A stretch of 64,000 bases of DNA from assembly GCF_001020205.1 (NCBI RefSeq), contig NZ_CP011663.1, positions 3,224,001-3,288,000 on the forward strand. The letters are read 5' to 3'. Below, one piece after another: positions 56,219 to 64,000 of the stretch. The notes under the pieces are model-generated. The model ran no database searches, was not told the DNA's origin, and worked only from the letters and a program-made list of their open reading frames with translations. This DNA is from Clostridium sporogenes. GTDB taxonomy: Bacteria > Bacillota > Clostridia > Clostridiales > Clostridiaceae. The position numbers and the translations under genes are program-made. How positions within the stretch are numbered: the stretch's first letter is position 1; the number at the start of each line of letters is the position of its first letter.

Positions 56219-57544
56219 ATGAATAATATTGGTATGCAATTATTTTTAATATTAATTCTAATAATTATAAATGCATTTTTTTCCTCTGCAGAGATGGCAA
56301 TAATTTCTTTAAATAAAAACAAATTAAATACTATAATAGATGATGCTACTGAAGAAAACTCTTCCACGAATAAAGTGAAAAAAGCAAAAATTCTACTAAA
56401 GCTTTTAAAAGAACCTAGTAAATTTTTAGCTACTATACAAGTTGGAATAACCTTAGCAGGATTTTTGGCCAGTGCTTCTGCCGCTACAAGTATATCAAAA
56501 TATATTGAGATATTTTTTAAGCGATTAAATATTCCTAAAAGCAGTAGTGTAGCCTTGTTTTTAACTACTCTCTTATTGTCTTATTTAACTCTTGTCTTTG
56601 GAGAATTATTACCGAAAAGAATAGCTTTAGGTAATTCAGAAAAAATAGCATTGTTTTCAATTAAACCAATAATCATCTTTATGAAAATATCTCTTCCTTT
56701 TGTAAATATATTGACCTACTCTACTAATTTTTTATTAAAAATTTTAGGAATTGACTATAAAAATATAGAAGAAAAAATATCAGAAGAGGAAATAAAAAAA
56801 ATGATTGATTTAGGTGAAGAAACAGGCGTTTTTAATTCCACAGAAAAAGAAATGATCAATAGTATCTTTGATTTTGACAATACTCTTGCTAAAGAAATAA
56901 TGACACCTAGAACTAGTGTATTTGCAATGGATATAAATGATTCTCCTAAAAGGCTTATTAATAATATGTTAGAAGAACGTTATTCTAGAGTTCCTCTATA
57001 TGAAGATGATATCGATAATATTATAGGAATTCTACATATAAAAGATATGTTTTCTATTATAAATAAACAAAATATAAAAAAGGAAGATTTAATAAATATA
57101 TTAAGAGCCCCTTATTTTATACCAGAAACAAAAGCTATCGATTCTCTATTTAAAGAAATGCAAACAAATAAGAGTTATATTTCTATACTTATTGATGAAT
57201 ATGGAGGATTTTCTGGTATAGTTACTATGGAAGATTTAATAGAAGAAGTTATGGGAAATATATCTGATGAGTATGATGAAGATAATACTGAAGAAATAAT
57301 AAAAATAAATGCTAATACTTTCTTATTGGATGCTTCCATAACCATAGATAATTTAAATGAAAAACTTAATTTAGAATTACCCTCAGAAAATTTTGATACT
57401 CTAGGTGGATTTATATTAGACATAACTGGAGCTATCCCTAAATGTAATGTAAGTTCGCAAATAGAATATAATAATTTAATATTCAAAATAGAAAAAGTAT
57501 CTAATAATAGAATAGAAAAAATAAAATTATATATAAGTGAGTAA
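56219..57544 (+). CDS. CNNM/CorC/HlyC-family membrane protein (hemolysin-like, ion efflux or Mg2+ homeostasis)
   Basis: 441 residues: N-terminal CNNM/DUF21 transmembrane domain (about 1-200; NAFFSSAEMAIISLNKNKL, VGITLAGFLASASAAT, GELLPKRIALGN), two CBS domains (about 215-335; MTPRTSVFAMD, YSRVPLYEDDIDNIIGILHIKD, DEYGGFSGIVTMEDLIEEVMG) and a C-terminal CorC_HlyC domain (LDASITIDNLNEKL, FDTLGGFILDITG). Related bacterial proteins export Mg2+; the 'hemolysin' name is historical. ATG 56219 with AAGGAGTG. Monocistronic. Confidence 0.92.
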   Translation: MNNIGMQLFLILILIIINAFFSSAEMAIISLNKNKLNTIIDDATEENSSTNKVKKAKILLKLLKEPSKFLATIQVGITLAGFLASASAATSISKYIEIFFKRLNIPKSSSVALFLTTLLLSYLTLVFGELLPKRIALGNSEKIALFSIKPIIIFMKISLPFVNILTYSTNFLLKILGIDYKNIEEKISEEEIKKMIDLGEETGVFNSTEKEMINSIFDFDNTLAKEIMTPRTSVFAMDINDSPKRLINNMLEERYSRVPLYEDDIDNIIGILHIKDMFSIINKQNIKKEDLINILRAPYFIPETKAIDSLFKEMQTNKSYISILIDEYGGFSGIVTMEDLIEEVMGNISDEYDEDNTEEIIKINANTFLLDASITIDNLNEKLNLELPSENFDTLGGFILDITGAIPKCNVSSQIEYNNLIFKIEKVSNNRIEKIKLYISE

Positions 57545-57550
57545 AAAAAG

Positions 57551-57574
57551 TAGAACCTCTATTTAGAGGTTCTA
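57551..57574 (+). terminator. Terminator after the CorC/HlyC gene
   Basis: TAGAACCTCT pairs with AGAGGTTCTA across ATTT, seven bp after the stop codon. Confidence 0.75.
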
Positions 57575-57591
57575 TAAAATTAAAGTACATT

Positions 57592-57819
57592 ATGGTCTTT
57601 TTTTTAATTTTGTTGAAATTAGAAAAAGTTGAAAAATTGTGTGATCGTTGTAAAGGTAACTTAAAATCTGATTTAGCATCCATTAATCCAAATGGTGAAC
57701 TTGTACGAAAACACCTATTTACTTCTTGCCTAGCTTCACTCTTGCATTTCCCCCCTTATTATAAGAGGCAAATCTGCATTGTTAATGACTTTTTGCAAGG
57801 AAGTAGTAAGTTTTTTTAG
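57592..57819 (+). other. Doubtful 75-codon frame / possible repeat remnant
   Basis: An open frame with no ribosome site at its ATG. The C-terminal half is Cys/Phe/Tyr-rich and composition differs from neighbours (a C-rich run at about 57748-57754). It might be a remnant of a repeated element or chance. The region 57575-57897 contains no other gene I can support. Confidence 0.2.
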
Positions 57820-57897
57820 TACGTATAACTTACCCTTCCAACCTTACCTGTATAAAGTTCGCCATGTATAATGATTTTTCCTTCTTATGACTGTAAT

Positions 57898-58188
57898 CTA
57901 TTTTTTATATTTATAAGTTTTTTCATCCATTGTAACACCCTCTGGTTTATAATCTATCTTTATGACAGAAATAACTCTTTTAGCTCCTTCATTAACACAT
58001 ATATCCTGAGCTTTTTTAACAATATCTAAAAGAATATCCATCTCACCTTCCATGGTAGTTTCCATAGGTCCTACCTCATATTTAACTCCATAAGATTTTA
58101 TAAGTTCTATAACTTTATCTACTACTGGATATATCTCTTCTTCACTAACTACAGGTAGTATTTGTAAACTTAAATTTATATTTGCCAT
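57898..58188 (-). CDS. Thiamine-binding protein, MTH1187/YkoF family
   Basis: 96 residues from ATG 58188, which has GAGGTGA upstream; the frame starts slightly earlier without a site. ANINLSLQILPVV, VGPMETTMEGEMDILLDIV and RVISVIKIDYK match the MTH1187 (UPF0045) family, ferredoxin-like fold, which binds thiamine or HMP. It lies 19 bp after thiC, last in the TPP-riboswitch operon. Confidence 0.88.
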   Translation of the reverse strand: MANINLSLQILPVVSEEEIYPVVDKVIELIKSYGVKYEVGPMETTMEGEMDILLDIVKKAQDICVNEGAKRVISVIKIDYKPEGVTMDEKTYKYKK

Positions 58189-58206
58189 TATAGTCACCTC
58201 TATCCA

Positions 58207-59520
58207 TTAATCCTCATCTCTTAACATATTTAAATCTTTTCCTTCTGTAACTCTATTCATATTTCTTACTGCACACATTTTTCCACACATTGTACAAGAA
58301 TCTTTACTCTTTGCCTTAGATTCTTCTCTATATCTCCTAGCTTTTTCTTCATCTATGGATAACTCAAACATTTTTTCCCAATCTAACTCCCTTCTAGCTT
58401 TAGCCATAGCATTATCCCAATCTCTCGCTCCTTTTATTCCTTTAGCTAAGTCTGCTGCATGGGCTGCTATCTTTGATGCTATTATTCCTTCCTTCATATC
58501 ATCTAAGTTTGGTAATCTTAAATGTTCTGCTGGAGTTACATAACATAAAAAATCTGCACCATGAGTTGCTGCAATAGCTCCTCCTATAGCTGAAGTTATA
58601 TGATCATAACCTGGGGCTATATCTGTAACTATTGGTCCTAAAACATAGAAAGGAGCTCCATGACATAGTTTTTTCTCTATTTTCATATTTGTCTCTATTT
58701 CATCTAAAGTCATATGTCCTGGTCCCTCTATTATAACTTGTACATTTCTCTCCCAAGCTCTTTTAGTAAGTTCTCCTAAAACTATAAGTTCTTCTATTTG
58801 ACTTGCATCTGTTGAATCCTCTATACAGCCTGGACGACAAGCATCCCCTAAGCTTAATGTAACATCATATTTTTCACATATATCCAAAAGTTCATCAAAT
58901 CTTTCATAGAATGGATTTTCTTTATTATTTAGTTCCATCCATGCGTATAAAAGAGATCCTCCCCTTGAAACTATGTTCATTCTTCTTGGATTTTTCTTAA
59001 AAGCACAAGCAGTTTTTCTATTCATACCTACATGTATTGTTAAAAAGTCTGCTCCATTCTCTGCATGCTTCTCTGCTACCTTTAAAAATTCTTCTGCTGT
59101 AATATCTTTTAATTCTTTATCATAAAAACCTACTGCATCATATATAGGAACAGTCCCTATTATAGCTGGTGACATGCCTATCAATCTTTTTCTAAATTCT
59201 TCTGTCTTTCCAAAGCAGCTTAAATCCATTATAGCTTCTGCCTTCATGTCTATTGCTTTTTGTACTTTTTCTAATTCCATATCTATATTATAGCAATCTT
59301 TAGATATTCCTAAATTTACGTTTATCTTAGTTCTTAGTCCTTGTCCTATTCCTTCTGGATCTAAAGCTTTATGATTTTTATTAGCAGGTATAGCAACCTT
59401 ACCTTTGGATACTAGTTCCATAAGATCTTTTACATCCATGTTTTCCTTTTTAGCTACTATTTCCATCTCTTTTGTAACTATTCCCTTTTTAGCAGCATCC
59501 ATTTGAGTTGTATAATTCAT
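58207..59520 (-). CDS. thiC: Phosphomethylpyrimidine synthase (ThiC)
   Basis: Radical-SAM enzyme turning AIR into HMP-P for thiamine. 437 residues from ATG 59520, preceded by AAAGGAG at 10 nt. Seen: MDLSCFG, SPAIIGTVPIYDA, IHVGMNRKT, SRGGSLLYAWM, LGDACRPGC, EGPGHMTLDEI, GPIVTDIAPGYDHITSAIGGA and the C-terminal cluster Cys409, 412, 416. The last is C-x2-C-x3-C, one residue shorter than the common C-x2-C-x4-C. Short form without the extra N-terminal domain. The paralogue BzaF is an alternative but TPP control favours ThiC. Confidence 0.94.
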   Translation of the reverse strand: MNYTTQMDAAKKGIVTKEMEIVAKKENMDVKDLMELVSKGKVAIPANKNHKALDPEGIGQGLRTKINVNLGISKDCYNIDMELEKVQKAIDMKAEAIMDLSCFGKTEEFRKRLIGMSPAIIGTVPIYDAVGFYDKELKDITAEEFLKVAEKHAENGADFLTIHVGMNRKTACAFKKNPRRMNIVSRGGSLLYAWMELNNKENPFYERFDELLDICEKYDVTLSLGDACRPGCIEDSTDASQIEELIVLGELTKRAWERNVQVIIEGPGHMTLDEIETNMKIEKKLCHGAPFYVLGPIVTDIAPGYDHITSAIGGAIAATHGADFLCYVTPAEHLRLPNLDDMKEGIIASKIAAHAADLAKGIKGARDWDNAMAKARRELDWEKMFELSIDEEKARRYREESKAKSKDSCTMCGKMCAVRNMNRVTEGKDLNMLRDED

Positions 59521-59738
59521 AATAACATTTCTCCTTTTCATATCTCCTGTAGAATATTCTACCTGGATTTTATTTGTTTATATGTACATTGCTTTCCCTA
59601 AACCTATCGAAATATAATAATAGTTAGCTTTACCATCAAAACATTACATTTTAGTAGGAAAAAAGAAATCAATGTTAAAAGCTAATTAAATTTATGTTCT
59701 GTTACAAATTTTCACACACACTACACTAACTATGAAAT

Positions 59739-61115
59739 TTAATAATCAGCATAACCTCCATTAAAACAACCTGTACAAATACTAGAATTATTTAAACACT
59801 GTTTCATATCTTTTAAACTTAAAAATTCTAAGCTATCTGACTCTATAAACTTCTTCATTTCTTCCTTAGTTTTTTTAAAAGATAAAAGTTCTTTTTTATT
59901 TTTTATATCTATACCTAGATTACAATAATAATTTATTTTAGGAGATGCCACCATAAAGTGAACCTCCCTTGCCCCTGCATTTCTTAAAGAAGATACTACC
60001 TTTTTGCTACTAGTACCTCTTACAATAGAATCATCTATCACAATGATACTTTTACCTTGAACTATACTTTTTATGGCATTTATTTTTATATTTATATCCC
60101 TTTTTCTTTCCTTTTCTGTAGCTTTTATAAAATTTCTACCTACATAAGAATTTTTAATAAGACCTATACTATAGGGTATATTTGATGCCTTAGAATAACC
60201 TAAAGCTGCAAAATTACCCGATTCAGGTACTCCCATTACAATATCTGAGTTTAATTTGTATTTTTCATATAACTTTTCTCCACATTTAATTCTAAATTGG
60301 GATAGATTTATTCCATCTATTATACTATCTGGTCGTGAAAAATATATATATTCTAGGGCACATATGCAGTTGCAACCTGCCTCTTTATTTTTTATGGATT
60401 TTATTCCTTTTTTATCTATAATCACTATTTCCCCTGGCTGTACATCTCTTATGTATTCTCCTCCTGCAACATTTATGGAAGTGCTTTCTGAAGATAAAAC
60501 ATAATTTCCTTCTACTTTTCCTAGACATAAAGGCCTTATTCCCTTTTTATCTCTAAAACCTATTAGCTTGTCTTTCATTAAAATAAGTACTGAAAAAGCA
60601 CCCTTTAAAGTATCAATAGCACAGGATATGGCTTTTTCTATTTCATTCCCTTCTTCAATTTGTTCTAATATAAACTTTAGTATAATTTCAGAATCTGAAT
60701 TACTTTTGAATATTTTACCTTTTTTCTCTAATTCATACTTAATATTTAAATAATTTAATAAATTTCCATTATGAGCTAAAGAAATAGACCCCTGTATAAC
60801 CTCCTCTTGAAAAGGTTGTGCATTTTTAATATATGTATCTCCACTAGTTGAATATCTAACATGTCCTATAGCTGAAAAATATTGAATTTTATAAAAATCT
60901 TCTTTAGAAAACAGATTAGAAACTACTCCTAAAACTTTTTTAGTTTCCATTCCCTCATTATTTGTATAACTTATTCCTGCACTTTCTTCTCCTCTATGTT
61001 GAAGAGATACTAACCCAGGATAAAATGTTTCTCCAAGCTCTGAGGTATAATTTTTAAAAATTCCAAAAACTCCACATTCCTCTTTAAATTTATCCTGCTT
61101 TTTATCAAATAACAT
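59739..61115 (-). CDS. Second amidophosphoribosyltransferase (PurF paralogue) in the thiamine operon
   Basis: 458 residues from ATG 61115 (GAAGGG six nt upstream; ATG 61121 abuts it). Complete PurF: nucleophile Cys14 (EECGVFGIF), LQHRGEESAGI, IGHVRYSTSG, PRPP loop VIDDSIVRGTSSKK, and cluster cysteines in CNCICALEY, YYCNLG and ICTGCFNGG. It is less like typical PurF (Lys/Asn-rich) than the pur-operon copy. A TPP riboswitch precedes it and thiC follows, so it probably supplies phosphoribosylamine, and thus AIR, to thiamine synthesis (inference). Confidence 0.9.
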   Translation of the reverse strand: MLFDKKQDKFKEECGVFGIFKNYTSELGETFYPGLVSLQHRGEESAGISYTNNEGMETKKVLGVVSNLFSKEDFYKIQYFSAIGHVRYSTSGDTYIKNAQPFQEEVIQGSISLAHNGNLLNYLNIKYELEKKGKIFKSNSDSEIILKFILEQIEEGNEIEKAISCAIDTLKGAFSVLILMKDKLIGFRDKKGIRPLCLGKVEGNYVLSSESTSINVAGGEYIRDVQPGEIVIIDKKGIKSIKNKEAGCNCICALEYIYFSRPDSIIDGINLSQFRIKCGEKLYEKYKLNSDIVMGVPESGNFAALGYSKASNIPYSIGLIKNSYVGRNFIKATEKERKRDINIKINAIKSIVQGKSIIVIDDSIVRGTSSKKVVSSLRNAGAREVHFMVASPKINYYCNLGIDIKNKKELLSFKKTKEEMKKFIESDSLEFLSLKDMKQCLNNSSICTGCFNGGYADY

Positions 61116-61168
61116 TTGCATCCCTTCTAACTTAAAAACATTAAATTATAATTTAAAAATAAAAAAAT

Positions 61169-61192
61169 AAAGCCCACCCGAAGGTAAGCTTT
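61169..61192 (-). terminator. TPP riboswitch terminator
   Basis: Minus strand AAAGCTTACC-TTCG-GGTGGGCTTT, UUCG tetraloop with two G-U pairs, followed by ATTTTTTTA. Confidence 0.88.
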
Positions 61193-61225
61193 TTATACTA
61201 TATATAATTTACTATATATACTATA

Positions 61226-61306
61226 ATGCTCCCTACGGTAATCTTAGTTACATCAGGTTCAAAGGGTTAGAAAGTTTTCCTCTCAGCCTTTACGGCACCC
61301 CTGCAT
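61226..61306 (-). ncRNA. TPP riboswitch (THI element)
   Basis: Minus strand: CAGGGGTGCC, GGCTGAGAGG, ACCCTTTGAACCTGATG, then ACTAAGATTACCGTAGGGAG. All conserved TPP blocks are present. It is followed by a terminator and controls purF paralogue-thiC-MTH1187. Confidence 0.95.
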
Positions 61307-61378
61307 TTACATACTATTATGTTTTATATTTTCATTATATACTTTAATTTTTTTTTTGTAAAGGTTTATCAAATTTCT

Positions 61379-61660
61379 TTATATAATTTCAGTTTCTATA
61401 TTCTGAACTATGGCTTCTGTATTTCCTTCTATATAATTTACTACATTTTGTATTATGCTATCTGCTTGTTTTGTACTATTACTTACACAGGCTATGCCTA
61501 TAACAAAACTCTGATGTATATCCTGCATTTCTACTTCAGCTATAGACACATTAAATTTATTTTTTGTTTTAGAAATTATACTTTTCACTATCATTCTTTT
61601 CTCTTTTAAAGAATGAACCCAATTAGCATATAAATATATTTTAGCTGTACCTATAATCAT
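61379..61660 (-). CDS. DUF503 family protein (YlxP-like)
   Basis: 93 residues from ATG 61660, with GGGAGAG upstream. IIGTAKIYLYANWVHSLKEKRMIVKSIISKTKNKFNVSIAEVEMQD-type sequence is the DUF503 signature. B. subtilis YlxP lies in the nusA-infB cluster; here it is alone between the ABC genes and the TPP operon. Function unknown, possibly ribosome-related. Confidence 0.88.
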   Translation of the reverse strand: MIIGTAKIYLYANWVHSLKEKRMIVKSIISKTKNKFNVSIAEVEMQDIHQSFVIGIACVSNSTKQADSIIQNVVNYIEGNTEAIVQNIETEII

Positions 61661-61715
61661 ATATATCTCTCCCAAAATTAATTATATCTTTTTATTATTT
61701 TAAAGTTTTAATATA

Positions 61716-62405
61716 TTATTCATACATAACAGTTTTATTTTTATGAATTATTATAGATATATAGGCTGAAATAGTAATCATTATAATATCAAATAGTATA
61801 ATCCATAAAAATTTACTCTGTATAATATTAATTTGTTCATAAAAACCTTTTTTAGATATAGATATATTTAACATTTCTATTATTCTTTGAATAATCACAG
61901 GTAAAAGAATTATAAACATATATATACATCTATTAAAAAGATTTAGTTTATTAGGTCCTAGTTTGAAATAGAAAGGATAGTATATACTATAATATATAGA
62001 AATTAAAGTAATTACAAAAACCAAATCATCTATAGAACATATATTTGCTATAAGTCTACCCTTTAAAATAATTGAAAATATCACAGTTGTTAAAATACAT
62101 ATACCCCAATTTATTATATTTATACCAATTATAAATAAATATTTTTCTAAAACCATATTGTTTTTTTCAATGGGCAAACTATACATAAAGATATTACTCT
62201 TATTTTTATTCATAATTTGTTCCACATAATTTATTAATATATAAGAACCCATGGCTATAACATAAATATATACATAATGATGATTTCCATCTATACTGCA
62301 TTGTAATCCTGTAAAAGTTAAAAATATTATCATAGGTATAGCAACCAAGAAGATATTTTTGCATAATATTAAATCATTAATTATTAAATTAATAATACTT
62401 TTCAT
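61716..62405 (-). CDS. ABC-2 type membrane permease subunit (second)
   Basis: 229 residues from ATG 62405, one base after the stop of the preceding gene, so translationally coupled. About six hydrophobic spans; the pattern (INLIINDLILCKNIF at the N-terminus, then paired spans) matches the neighbouring permease. No catalytic motif. Forms an exporter with the ATPase at 63058-63921. Confidence 0.82.
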   Translation of the reverse strand: MKSIINLIINDLILCKNIFLVAIPMIIFLTFTGLQCSIDGNHHYVYIYVIAMGSYILINYVEQIMNKNKSNIFMYSLPIEKNNMVLEKYLFIIGINIINWGICILTTVIFSIILKGRLIANICSIDDLVFVITLISIYYSIYYPFYFKLGPNKLNLFNRCIYMFIILLPVIIQRIIEMLNISISKKGFYEQINIIQSKFLWIILFDIIMITISAYISIIIHKNKTVMYE

Positions 62406-62406
62406 G

Positions 62407-63057
62407 TTACATACTCTCTCTCTTTTCATATATTTTCATGGATAAAACAGAAGATATAATAAATAAAATTATGCTTATTATTGTAATTATTAAAATAAAT
62501 TTTTCATATACATTATTAGCATTATTATGAGTTGTTATATAATTATTCAAATGATTATTATCATATATAATGTATAACACAGCAAAAATCCCACCATATA
62601 CAAAAGTATTTACAATCCTTGCTTTACTATGATCAAGTTTAAAATATATAGGTAATTGTACTGCCATAGAAATAAATATAATACTCAAACTAAAAAAAAT
62701 AGTACTAATTTTTGGAAATTGAATTATATTTTTAAAATTTAATATATAAACTATAAAATTAATTATATACATTAATATTAAAGATGATATAAAGTATATT
62801 ATTACAGAAGCATACTTAGCTAAAACCACCTCATTTTTCTTAACCGGAAGGGATTTTAACATATAGCCCTCCCTTATTCTTTCTCCATAATAAAAGGACA
62901 TTGAAATAAGTATATATACTATTAAATAAATACTAAGTACACATATGCCTTGTTTATCTGTTTTATCAAAAATGAACATATAAAATGCTAAAATAGCTAA
63001 AGTTTTAATTATATATGATTTAGTAATAATTAAATCCTTTTTTATTAAATTTAGCAT
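62407..63057 (-). CDS. ABC-2 type membrane permease subunit (first)
   Basis: 216 residues with about six membrane spans. Starts MLNLIKKDLIITKSYIIK and includes ESYGERIREG-like YYGERIREGYMLKSLPVKKNEVVLAKY, common in YtrC/YtrD- or BcrB-like permeases. Immediately adjoins the ATPase stop. Confidence 0.83.
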   Translation of the reverse strand: MLNLIKKDLIITKSYIIKTLAILAFYMFIFDKTDKQGICVLSIYLIVYILISMSFYYGERIREGYMLKSLPVKKNEVVLAKYASVIIYFISSLILMYIINFIVYILNFKNIIQFPKISTIFFSLSIIFISMAVQLPIYFKLDHSKARIVNTFVYGGIFAVLYIIYDNNHLNNYITTHNNANNVYEKFILIITIISIILFIISSVLSMKIYEKRESM

Positions 63058-63921
63058 TTATTCCTCCCCCCTTACTGTATAAACCATAATATCCTCTAAG
63101 CTTGGTTTTTCTATTATAAGTTCTCCCTTTTTAGTTATTTCTTTTATAATATTTGCTGAAGTAGTTAGTCCTTCAAAGCCAAAAGAATTTTTATTTATAC
63201 CTAGAAAATATTTTTTTGTTTCTTCATTTAAAAAATCTATACCACCCTTTACTAAAGCATATTTCTCCATTACTTCATCCTTATTTTCTGAAAAAACCAT
63301 CTTTCCTTTATTTATAAAAGTTATATAATCTGCTATTTTTTCTAGATCCGTAGTTATATGAGTAGAAAAAAATACACTTTTATTTTCATCCTGTATTAAA
63401 TCATATAGTATATCTAAAATTTCCCTTCTAAATACAGGGTCTAATCCTGCTGTAGGCTCATCCATTATTATAAGTTCCGCATTATGGGAAAGAGCTAAAG
63501 CTAAGGAAAACTTCATTTTCATACCTTTAGAAAGATTTTTTATTTTTTTCTTAGGATCTAAATCAAAAGTTTTTAAATATTTATTAAAAATTTTATCACT
63601 CCATCCTTTATAAAAAGAAGCTATTATTTTTTTCATAGTTTCTATGTTTACATGGTCATAAAAATAATTTTCGTCATATACAAAGCCTATTTTTTCCTTT
63701 ACTTCTTTTTCATGTCTTATATTATCCATGCCAAATATCTTTATATCTCCAGAATCCTTTTTTATTAAATTCATAATTAATTTTATAGTAGTACTTTTGC
63801 CTGACCCATTAGGCCCTATAAATCCCATAATATATCCTCTATCCAATTGGAAATTTATATTTTCTAATGAAAAATCCTTATACTCTTTTTTTAAATTTTT
63901 CACTTCTAATATTTTATCCAT
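63058..63921 (-). CDS. ABC transporter ATP-binding protein (YtrB/BcrA-like)
   Basis: 287 residues from ATG 63921, chosen by the AAAGGAG site. Walker A GPNGSGKST (36-44), signature NLSKGMKMK, Walker B LIIMDEPTAGLDP, H-loop FSTHITTDLEKIAD. The long C-terminal tail (about 215-287) resembles YtrB. Such operons usually start with a GntR repressor and respond to cell-wall antibiotics or stress. The upstream gene ends at 63961 and runs off the window. Confidence 0.9.
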   Translation of the reverse strand: MDKILEVKNLKKEYKDFSLENINFQLDRGYIMGFIGPNGSGKSTTIKLIMNLIKKDSGDIKIFGMDNIRHEKEVKEKIGFVYDENYFYDHVNIETMKKIIASFYKGWSDKIFNKYLKTFDLDPKKKIKNLSKGMKMKFSLALALSHNAELIIMDEPTAGLDPVFRREILDILYDLIQDENKSVFFSTHITTDLEKIADYITFINKGKMVFSENKDEVMEKYALVKGGIDFLNEETKKYFLGINKNSFGFEGLTTSANIIKEITKKGELIIEKPSLEDIMVYTVRGEE

Positions 63922-63960
63922 ATATTTACACACTCCTTTTCCTGTGACCATTTTCTCTAT

Positions 63961-64000
63961 TTATATCATTGAGAATACTCCAATCTCACCCTTTGTAATA
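63961..64000 (-). CDS. 3' end of an upstream gene (possible GntR regulator), truncated by window edge
   Basis: A frame entering from the right edge ends in TAA at 63961-63963 with ITKGEIGVFSMI as its last residues, 40 bp before the ABC ATPase. Too short to identify; a GntR/YtrA-like regulator is suggested only by the operon type. Confidence 0.35.
   Translation of the reverse strand, partial: ITKGEIGVFSMI

Overview
The window is low-GC Firmicute DNA of the class Clostridia. Evidence is the very AT-rich intergenic DNA, strong GGAGG-type ribosome sites, many riboswitches, a GerK spore-germinant receptor and an anaerobic purine-degradation cluster. I infer a proteolytic spore-forming Clostridium close to C. 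sporogenes / group I C. botulinum. No rRNA, tRNA, phage, complete insertion sequence or CRISPR array was seen.

Layout. 1-6.9 kb: FMN riboswitch of a gene beyond the left edge, pepD, a metallo-beta-lactamase-fold hydrolase, and mgtA behind an Mg2+ M-box riboswitch, with an HNH gene upstream. 6.9-10.7 kb: gerKB divergent from gerKA-gerKC. 10.9-18.8 kb: purine-synthesis operon purE-C-F-M-N-H-D on the minus strand behind a guanine-type riboswitch. 19.3-42.5 kb: a purine/urate catabolism island (xanthine dehydrogenase, ygeY, ssnA, ygfK, ygeW, hydA, NCS2 permease, ygeX, the sigma-54 activator ygeV), then a plus-strand operon of molybdenum/selenium cofactor genes (yqeC, mocA-like, yqeB, xdhC-like), a THEP1-type NTPase and a three-gene B12/MolBCA-type ABC importer. 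Three near-consensus sigma-54 promoters (33556, 29196, 35872) and matching TTTATCA-type inverted repeats tie the island into one likely YgeV regulon.

42.6-52.5 kb: small membrane protein, SGNH esterase, YdcF-like protein, pbuG with a guanine riboswitch, an alanine/glycine symporter with a tandem glycine riboswitch, a candidate C-rich small RNA, helD, mnmA. 52.5-53.75 kb: a gene-free stretch with two giant imperfect palindromes of about 280 bp that share GGAAATTA/TAATTTCC ends. 53.75-64 kb: rocB-like peptidase with a methionine-sulfoxide reductase, a CorC/HlyC membrane protein, a TPP-riboswitch operon (second purF paralogue, thiC, thiamine-binding protein), a DUF503 gene, and an ABC-2 transporter whose upstream neighbour runs off the right edge.

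Together the genes make purines de novo (pur), salvage them (pbuG) and ferment them (ygeX-xdh), with shared riboswitch, sigma-54 and perhaps PurR control. The most original items are the two giant palindromes, the C-rich small RNA, the thiamine-dedicated PurF, the sigma-54 purine regulon with its 48-bp palindrome, and a 130-bp dispersed repeat present twice beside molybdenum-related genes. All calls are from reading sequence alone; family names are by recognition, without database searches.
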